Shown: in pieces, positions 40,568-50,338 of the stretch
How positions within the stretch are numbered: the first letter of the stretch is position 1
How the letters are laid out: every line of letters starts with the position of its first letter
NCBI GenBank assembly: GCA_964557575.1
Contig: CAZLBC010000001.1
Location: forward strand, 134,082-198,081
DNA: 64,000 nt
Source of the DNA: CAZLBC01 sp964557575
Lineage (GTDB): Bacteria > Planctomycetota > Phycisphaerae > SM23-33
Direction: 5' to 3'
The notes under the pieces: generated by a model
Told to the model about the DNA's origin: nothing
Database searches by the model: none
What the model saw: only the letters and a program-made list of their open reading frames with translations
Position numbers and translations under genes: made by a program

Positions 40568-41022
40568 TGTTTGCCTCGTTCCTTGTTCCCGTACCGTTGT
40601 GTTTCCGGACGAACCGGGATGACGTGTTTCTCGACGTCCGTTCCCTCGGCGTCGCGCACGATGGCGGAGACGTGCATTCCGGGAACCGACGGCCAAAAGT
40701 GCTTGTCATCCTCTTCCTGCTCCGTCAGAACGACGTATCCGTTCGCCCATGCTCCCGGCGTCTTCGCTTGGAACGGTCCGCACCGCGCTCGGCGTTGATC
40801 GTCGGTCTTTTCCTCTTGCGTGGCGATCGGCCGGTCCGGGTCGGCTTCCGCGTCGTGGCTTGTTCCGGCGACAATCATGAACAGCTTCCACCCGTTTTGC
40901 TTCGTCCGGATGACGTCTCCGACGCGAAATTCGACGTGCGGCTCGTAGACGAAACGCCCGACGCCGAGCAGGTCGGCTTTCTCTTGGTCCATGATTTGAA
41001 TCGTGTAAGGGCGCGCTTTCAT
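40564..41022 (-). CDS. Unknown protein, 152 aa
   Basis: MKARPYTIQIMDQEKADLLG with GGAGGACATGCG before it. Alpha/beta with FRVGDVIRTKQNGWKLFMIV. No family recognised. Four-base overlaps on both sides. Confidence 0.6.
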   Translation of the reverse strand: MKARPYTIQIMDQEKADLLGVGRFVYEPHVEFRVGDVIRTKQNGWKLFMIVAGTSHDAEADPDRPIATQEEKTDDQRRARCGPFQAKTPGAWANGYVVLTEQEEDDKHFWPSVPGMHVSAIVRDAEGTDVEKHVIPVRPETQRYGNKERGKQ

Positions 41023-41474
41023 CGCATGTCCTCCGGGTTGACCGGCCGTCCCGCGACCGGCATGTTCTTTAATTGTTCGTTTCGGCGTTTCCGCTGCCGT
41101 TCCCCGGCGGCGCGAATAACGTCGGGAACGGCGTCCCGCTTGCTCTTGACGGTCATTCCCGCTTCCCACCGCGTCACGGGGGCTTCGGATCGCTCAAGCG
41201 TTTCCCGGTAATCGCTCGCGGTCAGGCCGCTTTGGAGGCCGAAGGCGGCGACGGGAACGTTATCGACGTACAAGTCTCCGACGCATTCGACCTGTTCGCG
41301 ATCCCCGAACAAGACGCTCCACGCGTATCGGACGTCGTCCGATAACACGCCGAGCAGTTCGAACCCTTCGACGGGGTCGTAGCTGACCGCGTTTAACGTA
41401 ACGCTCGGGACGTATGCTTCGGGATCGGCGCATCCCAGCGTGAACGTCCATCCTTTTCCGATCAGTTCGATCAT
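41019..41474 (-). CDS. Unknown protein with GRPVNPEDM tag, 151 aa
   Basis: MIELIGKGWTFTLGCADPEA; a beta-rich domain (SYDPVEGFELLGVLSDDVRY), a helical linker, and PVAGRPVNPEDMR at the C terminus. A clean instance of the shared tag. ATGA overlaps at both ends. Confidence 0.65.
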   Translation of the reverse strand: MIELIGKGWTFTLGCADPEAYVPSVTLNAVSYDPVEGFELLGVLSDDVRYAWSVLFGDREQVECVGDLYVDNVPVAAFGLQSGLTASDYRETLERSEAPVTRWEAGMTVKSKRDAVPDVIRAAGERQRKRRNEQLKNMPVAGRPVNPEDMR

Positions 41475-41899
41475 GCCTTCAGACCTCCCGTGAACCGTCC
41501 CTTGCCGTCGCGCTTCTGCATCGCCGCGATTTCCTTCATGCTTTCGATGTCGCGCGCGGTCGGCTTGTACGCGTTGCTCACGGGATCGGGATCGTCTTCC
41601 AGCGGTTCGCGCCATCCGTCGACGGGGACTTTCACGGGATTCATGGTCGGTTGCCACGCGACCATGACGCAGGGAACCGTGTCGGTCGTCAGCCGCTCCG
41701 CGGGATCGTCCCATCCGTTGTGGACGACCTTGCCGTTCTGCGCGTGACGGAAGCCGACGATCCATCCTCCGCGCGGCTCGGGCAGCTCCTCGGGAACCCG
41801 CTCGACGACGTTGTCCGACCTCGGTTTCCGGTATCTTCGTTTCAGGACATGCGTCGCCGTGACGCGCTTGCCCATGAGTCGGTTCTGCAATTTGTTCAC
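41471..41899 (-). CDS. Unknown protein, 142 aa
   Basis: GTG start at a GTGA overlap, GGGAG 9 bp ahead: MNKLQNRLMGKRVTATHVLK. Basic N terminus, then a DUF551-like feel (WIVGFRHAQNGKVVHNGWDD, VPCVMVAWQPTMNPVKVPVD) reminiscent of phage proteins with W.P.MNP.KVP.... Ends RDGKGRFTGGLKA. Function unknown. Confidence 0.6.
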   Translation of the reverse strand: MNKLQNRLMGKRVTATHVLKRRYRKPRSDNVVERVPEELPEPRGGWIVGFRHAQNGKVVHNGWDDPAERLTTDTVPCVMVAWQPTMNPVKVPVDGWREPLEDDPDPVSNAYKPTARDIESMKEIAAMQKRDGKGRFTGGLKA

Positions 41900-42120
41900 A
41901 GCGGGTACTCCCGTTGAAGCCGAAGGGTATCGTCCAACCCGGCGAGGATCGTCGGGATCGCGTCGCTTGCCGGCTCGTAGTAAAGACAGTGCTTTATCTG
42001 GAACTCGATGTACCGGATTCCGACCTTGAGGACTTCTTTCGCCTCCGGGGTCAAGCCCTCGATGCGGACGGCCGTCCGGCTTGCCTCGACTCGGAAGTCG
42101 TCGTTGCTCGCGTCGATCAT
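41896..42120 (-). CDS. Unknown small protein, 74 aa
   Basis: MIDASNDDFRVEASRTAVRI; helical second half (EVLKVGIRYIEFQIKHCLYY). No family recognised. Overlaps both neighbours by 4 bp. Confidence 0.55.
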   Translation of the reverse strand: MIDASNDDFRVEASRTAVRIEGLTPEAKEVLKVGIRYIEFQIKHCLYYEPASDAIPTILAGLDDTLRLQREYPL

Positions 42121-42380
42121 TCCAACACGCCTTCCTGTCCGGCGCGCCGCGAAATCCATCGTTGACGCTCCGAGTCCGCAGCGTACGTGTCTTCAGCGTC
42201 GGCGCGGAACCGTTGAGCCGTATCGCGGAGCGTGCGCGCTTCCGAGTCGGCTCCCCGTTCAAACGCTTCCGCGGCCTTGTCCATCAACGCCTTGGCCGCT
42301 TCGTTCAACCCGGCGGCGCGTCCCGATAAGCGCGTTTGCGCCAATCTGGTTTCCAGTTCCTCTTCACTCATTTCGATCAT
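42117..42380 (-). CDS. Helical protein, 87 aa
   Basis: MIEMSEEELETRLAQTRLSG; entirely helical and charged, likely a coiled coil (AAKALMDKAAEAFERGADSE). Start overlaps a possible 17-codon ORF. Function unknown. Confidence 0.55.
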   Translation of the reverse strand: MIEMSEEELETRLAQTRLSGRAAGLNEAAKALMDKAAEAFERGADSEARTLRDTAQRFRADAEDTYAADSERQRWISRRAGQEGVLE

Positions 42381-42430
42381 GATTCTCGGTTTCCTCGTTG
42401 TTGCGGTGCGTCGTAGTCGGTCACGCTCAT
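42377..42430 (-). CDS. Possible 17-aa peptide
   Basis: MSVTDYDAPQQRGNRES with AAAGGAGA directly before ATG and stop-start overlaps at both ends. May only serve to couple translation. Confidence 0.25.
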   Translation of the reverse strand: MSVTDYDAPQQRGNRES

Positions 42431-42558
42431 TCTCCTTTGAACGTTTCGGGACCGATCGGCGATCCCGCGATGTCCGGCGCGTGTTTGACCGGGGGCAGCC
42501 GGTTCGCGCGCCGCTTGCCGGATATCCGCAAGAGCGTTTTACCTTTCGCGGACGACAT
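42427..42558 (-). CDS. Small basic protein with degenerate GSPIGPETF tag
   Basis: MSSAKGKTLLRISGKRRANR ending IAGSPIGPETFKGE, a diverged GRPVNPEDL tag. The frame stays open upstream with normal codon use to ~42600 but without ATG/GTG, so the true start is uncertain (a TTG at 42651 is possible). Confidence 0.45.
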   Translation of the reverse strand: MSSAKGKTLLRISGKRRANRLPPVKHAPDIAGSPIGPETFKGE

Positions 42559-42595
42559 GCCTTGGATTCGCGCGTCGTCGATCGCGGCGACGTGT

Positions 42596-42973
42596 TCACT
42601 CGTTCGCCCCCGAAGGGCTTTCAGCGAACGGATCGACGCGAACCGTTTCAACGACCTTGATGTCGATGTCCTTGGTCGGCACGTGCGGAAAACGCTGTCG
42701 CAGGAGCTTTCTGCAACGTTTAGCCGCCCGGCGGGCGTCGTACCGGGAATCGAACCACGCGGCGTGACGCGCTTCGAAGACCACGGGGAGCGGCCAGTCC
42801 GTGTCGTGCTCGGCGCGCTCGACGAACACGTACGACGTTTCGTCGGCTTCCTTGATGTTCACCACGCCGATGAACACGGGGTTCTCCGCGCTCTCCGGTT
42901 GCGCCGAGAAACGGTCGCGCGCCCACTGGTCCAGCGATTCCAAATGCTTGCCGTACTTTTCCTTGTCGAGCAT
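42596..42973 (-). CDS. Unknown protein, 125 aa
   Basis: MLDKEKYGKHLESLDQWARD; alpha/beta (VFIGVVNIKEADETSYVFVE) then a basic helix (DARRAAKRCRKLLRQRF). No family recognised. Starts just after the upstream stop. Confidence 0.6.
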   Translation of the reverse strand: MLDKEKYGKHLESLDQWARDRFSAQPESAENPVFIGVVNIKEADETSYVFVERAEHDTDWPLPVVFEARHAAWFDSRYDARRAAKRCRKLLRQRFPHVPTKDIDIKVVETVRVDPFAESPSGANE

Positions 42974-42975
42974 TG

Positions 42976-43389
42976 TCAGTCTTCCTTCTCGTCCGTGATA
43001 TCCTCGATGATCTCCGACATATCGGAGATCGGAATACGCGTGCCGTCGCGCGCCACCGCCACGCGCTGTGGTACGTGATCGGCAAAGATGTTTATGTCGA
43101 ACTCGTGAGCGACAAAGATGAACTCTTTGTCGTTGTTCAGCACGTTGACGACCCTTGTTAGCTTCGCGCGGTCGTTCAGCTTGTTCCATTCGTAATCCGG
43201 GTGATTGACGATGGCGCGCCGTTTTTCTCCGCGTTTCCGGGCAGCCGGGTCGTCCCACAGCCACTGGAACGGCTTCCAACGAGATTCTCCGATGAGAACC
43301 GTCACGACAACCGCCGAGACCGCGAAAACAACGAGGAGCACGTACATCACGATCGTCCAGTCGATTTCAACAGCAGCGAAACAGGTCAT
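42976..43389 (-). CDS. Membrane-anchored protein, 137 aa
   Basis: MTCFAAVEIDWTIVMYVLLV then VFAVSAVVVTVLIG: one N-terminal membrane helix (~11-34), followed by a soluble domain ending SDMSEIIEDITDEKED. Function unknown. ATGA overlap with the upstream gene. Confidence 0.65.
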   Translation of the reverse strand: MTCFAAVEIDWTIVMYVLLVVFAVSAVVVTVLIGESRWKPFQWLWDDPAARKRGEKRRAIVNHPDYEWNKLNDRAKLTRVVNVLNNDKEFIFVAHEFDINIFADHVPQRVAVARDGTRIPISDMSEIIEDITDEKED

Positions 43390-43565
43390 CCGTCAAACAC
43401 CTTCATGGACAACGGGACGTCGTTCTTTTTCTTGCCGCACCGCGCGCAGCACGTGACGGTTTCCGAGCCTTCCAGCCAACCGTGCGGAACGCGTATCCTC
43501 CGCGCCTCTTCGATTGTTGAAGACCAGTCGTGATTCCCGAAAAAGCATTTGATTCGATCAAACAT
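43386..43565 (-). CDS. Small zinc-ribbon protein (DUF1660-like), 59 aa
   Basis: MFDRIKCFFGNHDWSSTIEE and CCARCGKKK: the pattern C..FGHxW......C.RCGK is that of short prophage proteins of the DUF1660 type. GGAGG 8 bp ahead. Function unknown. Confidence 0.6.
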   Translation of the reverse strand: MFDRIKCFFGNHDWSSTIEEARRIRVPHGWLEGSETVTCCARCGKKKNDVPLSMKVFDG

Positions 43566-43584
43566 GTTAAAGTCCTCCGCTTGT

Positions 43585-43614
43585 ATTATCGGCAAAAGGA
43601 CGGGATAACATGAG
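43585..43614 (-). promoter_or_regulatory. CCGATA-class phage promoter
   Basis: CC-GATAAT (43585-43592) with CTCATG 18 bp upstream (43609-43614), 20 bp before the 59-codon gene. Confidence 0.5.
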
Positions 43615-43629
43615 GGAAACCCGGAGTTT

Positions 43630-44004
43630 TCAGTGTTTGCGAACGTGCGGATCAGCGATCTGGAACAGCGGATTGACGACCATTACGCATTTGAGCGCGG
43701 CCGGGTCGACGTCTATCAGTTCGAACCGGCACGTTTCAAGAAGCAGCGGAACCATTCCTTTGTGCTCCAGTCGAACGCGGGAAAGCCGCTTGCGAGACTG
43801 CGCGTGGTCGAGAATGCGATTCGCGATGTACAAGTCGTCGTTGTCGGTAACATCGTCCGGACCGGCAATCAGGTCGAACTTGAGCACGACAACGGACGGG
43901 CCGTCCGGCGTGACGTCGGCTTCCGTTACGTACAGGGTGACGGGGCACCCGTTCGGAAGCGCACAGTCAACGTTGGAAAGGTCGATCCACGCGCGGCACT
44001 TCAC
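43630..44004 (-). CDS. Unknown protein, 124 aa
   Basis: MKCRAWIDLSNVDCALPNGC; a beta-sandwich-like sequence (GPSVVVLKFDLIAGPDDVTD; RVRLEHKGMVPLLLETCRFE). The plus-strand ORF over the same DNA looks like a shadow. Overlaps the kinase-like gene stop by 4 bp. Confidence 0.55.
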   Translation of the reverse strand: MKCRAWIDLSNVDCALPNGCPVTLYVTEADVTPDGPSVVVLKFDLIAGPDDVTDNDDLYIANRILDHAQSRKRLSRVRLEHKGMVPLLLETCRFELIDVDPAALKCVMVVNPLFQIADPHVRKH

Positions 44005-46157
44005 AAGGACGTCCTTCCGATCGATTCGTCCAGCATGTTACGGATGACGACGCGGGACTCTTCCATGTCTTCGTCTTCGTCGGCGTAGAAGTCGGGGTCC
44101 GGGTTGTAAAACCCGCGAATGAACTGGATCGCGCGCCCGGCGTTTTCGAAGTTTCCACTGTCCTTTCGGCCGCGCTCCCGGTCGAACACGTCGACGTAAA
44201 TCTCCCCGAACCAGTCGACGACGTCGCGAATGGTCTTTTCCTGCGCGTACGTCGGCGGCACTTCAAGGTCGATACCGGGAGCCTCGGGAGATAACCGAAT
44301 CGGCCCCAGTTGTTGGAACTGAACCATCGTTTCGCTTCCGCCCGGTCCGTAGTCGATCTGCCGGTGGTCCGCCACGCGGTACCCCTGTCCCTGCGATCCG
44401 TCGAGAACACGGCCGTCGGGAAGAATGTAGAACCCGCAAGACAGGTCGTGCGTCGTTCCGAATTGAGCGACGGCGCGTTCGATGGGGTCGATGTCGTCGT
44501 CGATTTCCTGATAGTCTGAAGGGACTTCTCCGAGGATCAGGTCTTCCCGGGTCTCTTCGTCGAACGCGGGCAGAACGGATCGCCAGCCGCCTTCGTCGCC
44601 CAGCACGCGGGCGTACCGCATTTCCATCTCTTCCGGGTGGTCGTCGACGTACCGGCTCAATTCATCCCAGTCGAACCGGTCCCACTTCCCCCAGTCGGAA
44701 TAAAACAGATCGTACAGCGTGTTGTTGATATACTCGTTTCCGTAGACGTACTCCGCGAACAGCGCGGGGATCACGCCCTTGGCGATTTCCAGCGCGTCGC
44801 GCCACTCTTCGTATTCCTCCTTCTGGTCGTCGAACGTCTCGGCGTCGTCCGGGTCCGCGTCCGGCGGAGGCGCGTCCGCTTCCAGTTGTTCCTGCGTGAA
44901 GTCCCAATCGCTTGGCGAATACGCCGTCAGCGGGTCTAGGATGTCTTCGATCTCGTCGGTTTCCTCGAACGCGATTTGTTCGAGACCTTTTCCGACGGAC
45001 AGTCTGAACGGTTCGTCTTCCCGCAGGGATTCCAACACGGCGGACTCGGGGGACACGTCCCCTCCGAGTTCCGAAGCGATCGCGCGAACGCATCCGGATT
45101 CGCCGGGTTCGACCCACGCCCCGGTCACGGTGAACTTCGCTTTCGGGTAGTCGTCGAGCACGCGTCGCGCCGCGTCGCGGAGATTGTCGTCAAACAGGTC
45201 TGAATCGTACTGTTGGTCGGCATGGTCGTGAATGAACCGAACGTCCGGGTACTCTTCGGCTTCGTTCTCCCATTCCGGGTCGGCGACGGTGACGACAGGA
45301 CCGTCCCATTCGTCCACCTGATCCGCGATACGTTCCCGAATGCGAATCGCGCGTTCTCCGACAAGGAAGTCCGCCGACCCCGCGAGGCTGTCGGGGTGTA
45401 CAACCACGAGAACGTTTTCCTCCGCCTCCTCGGACAGCATGTCGAACACGATGCGCCGGATTTCCTCGACGCCGCCTTCGGGAATGTCCGGGATCATGGG
45501 TTGGCGTTTCGAGATGGATTCGCCGAGGTCGATGACGACGTACTTCTCGTAATCGTTTTTCCGGATGTTGCCCTCGTGTACGTCGGAGTATTCGACGCCG
45601 ATCTCGTACAGGTTCGACAAGCCGCGAAGGACGTCGGTGATCATTCGGTCCAAGGACGGTTCCCCGGCGACTTCCGAGTACGCGGTCCCGCGAATGTATT
45701 CCCGGAAGTATTCGACGAATCCCGAGACGTTCGTGATCTGCGGCCACGCGATGTAGTAACCGTTCTTCTCGATGTCTTCGCCGCGCGCGTTCACGTGGTT
45801 CACGTAGGACCGGGCCACGCGCGGGAAGAACGTCGCGACACGTTCTTCGCTCAACGTCAGTTCCCCGGGAATGTATTCGTATACGATCGCGAACTCGTCG
45901 ACGTCGATCTGCCCGACCTTGTTCACGCCGACGACGTTCAGGAGCTTGCCGCCGGATTCCAGAACGGCGGCGGACGCTTCGGCTTCCCTTTCGTCGTCGG
46001 TGATCTTCAGGACCTGTCCGTTGAAATGGTACGCCGTGCCGTGGTACCCGCTTCCGATATTCTCGACCTCTCCGTCGACCCCGGCCCAGCGGCGGACGTC
46101 TTGCGGCGTAGCGGTTTCATTCAAGATTCTGCGGATTGCTCTTCTCGTGGTTGTCAC
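44001..46157 (-). CDS. Kinase-like protein with terminal IRxxLxE motifs, 718 aa
   Basis: GTG start at 46157: GGAGG is 7 bp away and any longer start would lie within the promoter. MTTTRRAIRRILNETATPQD carries the shared motif, and the C terminus repeats it (ESRVVIRNMLDES). Residues ~28-215 form a kinase/APH-like domain: GSGYHGTAYHF glycine loop, VLK51I, VEYSDVHEGNIRK (D192, N197) and VVIDLG (D210). The rest (220-690) is acidic with an LPDGRVLDG motif. Both terminal tags suggest packaging into virions; the substrate is unknown. Related proteins are at 58797-59681 and 62659-63408. Confidence 0.75.
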   Translation of the reverse strand: MTTTRRAIRRILNETATPQDVRRWAGVDGEVENIGSGYHGTAYHFNGQVLKITDDEREAEASAAVLESGGKLLNVVGVNKVGQIDVDEFAIVYEYIPGELTLSEERVATFFPRVARSYVNHVNARGEDIEKNGYYIAWPQITNVSGFVEYFREYIRGTAYSEVAGEPSLDRMITDVLRGLSNLYEIGVEYSDVHEGNIRKNDYEKYVVIDLGESISKRQPMIPDIPEGGVEEIRRIVFDMLSEEAEENVLVVVHPDSLAGSADFLVGERAIRIRERIADQVDEWDGPVVTVADPEWENEAEEYPDVRFIHDHADQQYDSDLFDDNLRDAARRVLDDYPKAKFTVTGAWVEPGESGCVRAIASELGGDVSPESAVLESLREDEPFRLSVGKGLEQIAFEETDEIEDILDPLTAYSPSDWDFTQEQLEADAPPPDADPDDAETFDDQKEEYEEWRDALEIAKGVIPALFAEYVYGNEYINNTLYDLFYSDWGKWDRFDWDELSRYVDDHPEEMEMRYARVLGDEGGWRSVLPAFDEETREDLILGEVPSDYQEIDDDIDPIERAVAQFGTTHDLSCGFYILPDGRVLDGSQGQGYRVADHRQIDYGPGGSETMVQFQQLGPIRLSPEAPGIDLEVPPTYAQEKTIRDVVDWFGEIYVDVFDRERGRKDSGNFENAGRAIQFIRGFYNPDPDFYADEDEDMEESRVVIRNMLDESIGRTSL

Positions 46158-46184
46158 GTGGTTTCCTCCAATGTCCGCTGGAGG

Positions 46185-46214
46185 ATTATACGTCCGGCTT
46201 GTCATCGTTGTCAA
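46185..46214 (-). promoter_or_regulatory. Consensus sigma-70 promoter inside a gene end
   Basis: TTGACA (46209-46214), 18 bp, TATAAT (46185-46190). The upstream gene's stop codon TAA is part of the TATAAT box. Drives the kinase-like gene. Confidence 0.75.
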
Positions 46215-46566
46215 AGGTCGCCGGGTCGACCGGCGTTCCGGTCACGATCGGAGGCGTGACGTTTCGCAGGATCGCTTGCACGCGGAAGGAATTGGCGTTC
46301 ACGGATTCCGGGTCGGGAAACATCCGAGCGTCTTCGAGACGGACGCGCGGCCAAAAACGCGTGGTCCCGTTAAACAGTATGAAGGCTGCGTTCATGGCGA
46401 AGTCCGGGTTGTTCTGCTGGTTTACAATAACGGCCTTCAGTCGCACTGCGCACGATTCGTGCAGGATCGCGTCGTCGATCACGGCGATCTCGAACGACGG
46501 GTCGCCGAACCTCCCGCTGAGCGCAACGTCGTTCACCATGACCAAGAACTCGGGATTTTCGTCCAT
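46186..46566 (-). CDS. Unknown protein with GTPVDPATF tag, 126 aa
   Basis: MDENPEFLVMVNDVALSGRF; beta-rich (SCAVRLKAVIVNQQNNPDFA) ending PPIVTGTPVDPATFDNDDKP, a diverged member of the tag set. The last codons encode the promoter of the next gene. Confidence 0.6.
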   Translation of the reverse strand: MDENPEFLVMVNDVALSGRFGDPSFEIAVIDDAILHESCAVRLKAVIVNQQNNPDFAMNAAFILFNGTTRFWPRVRLEDARMFPDPESVNANSFRVQAILRNVTPPIVTGTPVDPATFDNDDKPDV

Positions 46567-46569
46567 TGC

Positions 46570-46980
46570 TTACAGGTCTCCGGGGTTGACGGGCCTGCCG
46601 ACTATCGGCGGCGGCGGCGGGCACTCTTCGGCGGGACTCCTTTGCAGTTCTTCGAGCGCGTCTTCAATGGCCCGCCGCTCCCGGCCGACGACTTTGAATG
46701 ACATCTCGTTCGAAAACGCGTTGTTCGCCATTTCGTAAACGAGGACCGGAAACCATTCAACCGGACCGCGCTTTTTGTACGGCTCCGCTTGGTTCACGAT
46801 ACAGCGGAACACGTCGCTCCGGGTGTTTTGCCGCTGCATGCAGTCCAAGAACCGCTTGGCAAAATCCTCATCGATACGCCCTTGACAGTAAAATCCTTCC
46901 TCCGCGCTGTACGAATCGGACGGGACGGAGAAGACATCCTTGCCCATTTTCAGTCGGACTTCCCACAAGGTTACTCCCAT
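46570..46980 (-). CDS. Unknown protein with GRPVNPGDL tag, 136 aa
   Basis: MGVTLWEVRLKMGKDVFSVP; three Cys, a beta/alpha domain, then a Pro-rich linker (CPPPPPIVGRPVNPGDL). The tag is the exact C terminus. A GTG three codons upstream is an alternative start. Confidence 0.6.
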   Translation of the reverse strand: MGVTLWEVRLKMGKDVFSVPSDSYSAEEGFYCQGRIDEDFAKRFLDCMQRQNTRSDVFRCIVNQAEPYKKRGPVEWFPVLVYEMANNAFSNEMSFKVVGRERRAIEDALEELQRSPAEECPPPPPIVGRPVNPGDL

Positions 46981-46996
46981 GGGTAACACCGTCCTT

Positions 46997-48414
<1,418 letters not shown>

Positions 48415-48418
<4 letters not shown>

Positions 48419-48570
48419 GTCGTTTTCCTTTCGATGTTCTCCCGCCGGGCGCGCTCCGCGTACAGGAAGCGGCGAAGACCCGGGTGTTTATCGTACACGT
48501 TGGAAGACGCCCGAGCCAACAACGGCAGGCGTATTTCGTACGCGCGGTTCAGCGTTTCAACCTTGTCCAT
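48415..48570 (-). CDS. Small basic protein, 51 aa
   Basis: MDKVETLNRAYEIRLPLLAR behind GGAGGACGAC. Helical, ending in RARRENIERKTT. First gene after a CCGATACA promoter and coupled (GTGA) to the lipoprotein. Function unknown. Confidence 0.55.
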
Positions 48571-48587
48571 GTCGTCCTCCTGTTTGT

Positions 48588-48617
48588 TGTATCGGCGCGC
48601 ATAGCGTAAAATTTGAG
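48588..48617 (-). promoter_or_regulatory. CCGATA-class phage promoter
   Basis: CTCAAA (48612-48617), 18 bp, CC-GATACA (48588-48595) on the minus strand. Confidence 0.5.
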
Positions 48618-48636
48618 GGGTTTTCACAAATAAAAA

Positions 48637-48658
48637 GGGCGCGTCCGGAAACGCGCCC
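48637..48658 (-). terminator. Intrinsic terminator
   Basis: GGGCGCGT / ACGCGCCC with TTTTTATTTG after it on the minus strand; ends the operon that starts near 55 kb. Confidence 0.85.
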
Positions 48659-48689
48659 GAGAGACGGGGTCAGGTCGGGTCAGCCGCAA

Positions 48690-49103
48690 TTATTTCAACC
48701 CCGCCTTCATCTGTTGCAACTCCGTCAAAAGCGCGTCGATCCTGTCGACCACGATTTTTCGCCGGGCCTTGTCGATCTTCTTCACGACGTCGTTGTCGAA
48801 TTGTGAACCGTCGAGCAGTCCGCACGCGCGGGCGTTGGCCAGCCCGTACGCGACGACGATCCCTTCCACCGGGTCGATTTTCAGAACCCTGCAGCATTCC
48901 AAAAGCAGCTTGATCGGGAACGCCGCGCGAGCGGTCATGTACGACGACAACGTCGACGGCGTGATCCCGATCGCGACGGCCACCTCTTTCTTCTTCATCT
49001 CGTGTTCGGCGATCTTCGCCTCGACGAGGTTGACGAAAGCCGGACCGGCCTTCATCCCTTTGACGTCGATGGTCGACAGGTTCGGCATGAGTTTCTTCGG
49101 CAT
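48690..49103 (-). CDS. Cro/CI-type HTH regulator, 137 aa
   Basis: MPKKLMPNLSTIDVKGMKAG. The segment MKKKEVAVAIGITPSTLSSY then MTARAAFPIKLLLECCRVLK is an HTH_3 domain (helices 2-3 GITPSTLSSY). The C-terminal ~50 residues may form a dimerisation helix. Likely a phage transcriptional regulator, last gene of its operon before the terminator. Targets unknown; palindromes at 37.8-37.9 kb are possible operators. Confidence 0.75.
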   Translation of the reverse strand: MPKKLMPNLSTIDVKGMKAGPAFVNLVEAKIAEHEMKKKEVAVAIGITPSTLSSYMTARAAFPIKLLLECCRVLKIDPVEGIVVAYGLANARACGLLDGSQFDNDVVKKIDKARRKIVVDRIDALLTELQQMKAGLK

Positions 49104-49651
49104 TACGCTTCTCCTTGTTCTTCCAAGTCTTCCGGGTTCACGGGACGTCCCACGATTTCCGGAATCTTCGAAATGATTGTTTGGTCGATTGATTGTTCTT
49201 TTTCGTTTTCTTCGTCCGGGGCGTCCGGCGAATCAACCTCGGGACGGGGCGTCAAACACTCTCCCGGGTAGACGCGGTCCGCGACTATTTTGAACTCTAC
49301 TGTCAACATCCCCGGAACCGCGCGTTGTTCCGCGCTCACGCGGGAAACCCAGCAACCGGTCAAAAGCCACGTCTTCGAGCCGCCCGCGTTGTTAAACACC
49401 GACAGTTGCGCGCTGAACTTGAATGCCCCGTTCGCGGGGTTCGACGCCGCGTTGTGAAGTGCCGAGATTTCGATCGCGACGGCGTCGGGCAGGATGTCCT
49501 TGACTGTCAAGGACGTCACGTCATCCGGCACCCGTATTCCCGACGGAGTCGTATTAACAATGTTCGCGGAAGACACCGCGCAATTTATCCGGTTTCCGTT
49601 CGGATGGTCGATCGTCAGGACCGATTGCGCTTTACGTTGCGGCGTGGACAA
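49103..49651 (-). CDS. Unknown protein with GRPVNPEDL tag, 182 aa
   Basis: TTG start with GGAGG 9 bp ahead: MSTPQRKAQSVLTIDHPNGN. Beta-rich domain (GAFKFSAQLSVFNNAGGSKT), acidic linker, then PEIVGRPVNPEDLEEQGEA. The one-base overlap with the HTH gene shows coupling. Confidence 0.65.
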   Translation of the reverse strand: MSTPQRKAQSVLTIDHPNGNRINCAVSSANIVNTTPSGIRVPDDVTSLTVKDILPDAVAIEISALHNAASNPANGAFKFSAQLSVFNNAGGSKTWLLTGCWVSRVSAEQRAVPGMLTVEFKIVADRVYPGECLTPRPEVDSPDAPDEENEKEQSIDQTIISKIPEIVGRPVNPEDLEEQGEA

Positions 49652-49652
49652 G

Positions 49653-50327
49653 TCACAGGTCCTCCGGGTTCATTGGTTTTCCGGTCGGAGTTTCCTCGGC
49701 TTTACCCGATTCGGGTTCCGCGTCGATTTCAACGCCGAGGGCCGGTCCGCTGTACCTGTGTATACCGTCCCACGGAACCACGATCTCGACAGTCAGTTCG
49801 AAACCCTTCTCGGCCGCTTCTTCCATGAGCTTGTTATCCGTTTTCCGGATGTGACTTTCCAGCCAGCAAGCGTCGGCGGAATTGAAGTGCAGCGCGTCTC
49901 CGGGATCGCTGTCGAACGCGTATTCGACGACGCCCGTGCGCGGATAGTAGTCGCACGCGGAAACGGCCACAGGGTCGAAGGCTAAAACGGAGTTCGGTGA
50001 AAGCTGCCGAAGTTTGACGGTGTAATTCCGTTCGTCGCGTTTCTTAAAGCCGTCGGCGATGTACGGAGTCAACGTCGTGATCCGTTTTTTGTCGACCAGC
50101 CCGAAGTCTTCGACATGCCACTCAACTTCGTTTCCGAAGCGTTGAATGAACGCCAGCGCGGTGTGCGCGTTCGGGAACAACGTCGGGGGCGACGTGATTT
50201 CCTGTTCAAAAGACCAGACCCACGGAGCGTCGCGAATCCCCGTGTACGCGAGACCGCACATTCTCAACGTCGAGTCGTTCGACTGGACGATCGCGAACGA
50301 CGGTTCTTTCGGGTTTTTGCTTTCCAT
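49653..50327 (-). CDS. Unknown protein with GKPMNPEDL tag, 224 aa
   Basis: MESKNPKEPSFAIVQSNDST; alpha/beta domain (WVWSFEQEITSPPTLFPNAH; YTVKLRQLSPNSVLAFDPVA) and a short acidic linker to the C-terminal GKPMNPEDL. Family not recognised. Confidence 0.65.
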   Translation of the reverse strand: MESKNPKEPSFAIVQSNDSTLRMCGLAYTGIRDAPWVWSFEQEITSPPTLFPNAHTALAFIQRFGNEVEWHVEDFGLVDKKRITTLTPYIADGFKKRDERNYTVKLRQLSPNSVLAFDPVAVSACDYYPRTGVVEYAFDSDPGDALHFNSADACWLESHIRKTDNKLMEEAAEKGFELTVEIVVPWDGIHRYSGPALGVEIDAEPESGKAEETPTGKPMNPEDL

Positions 50328-50338
50328 GTCGGTTTCCT

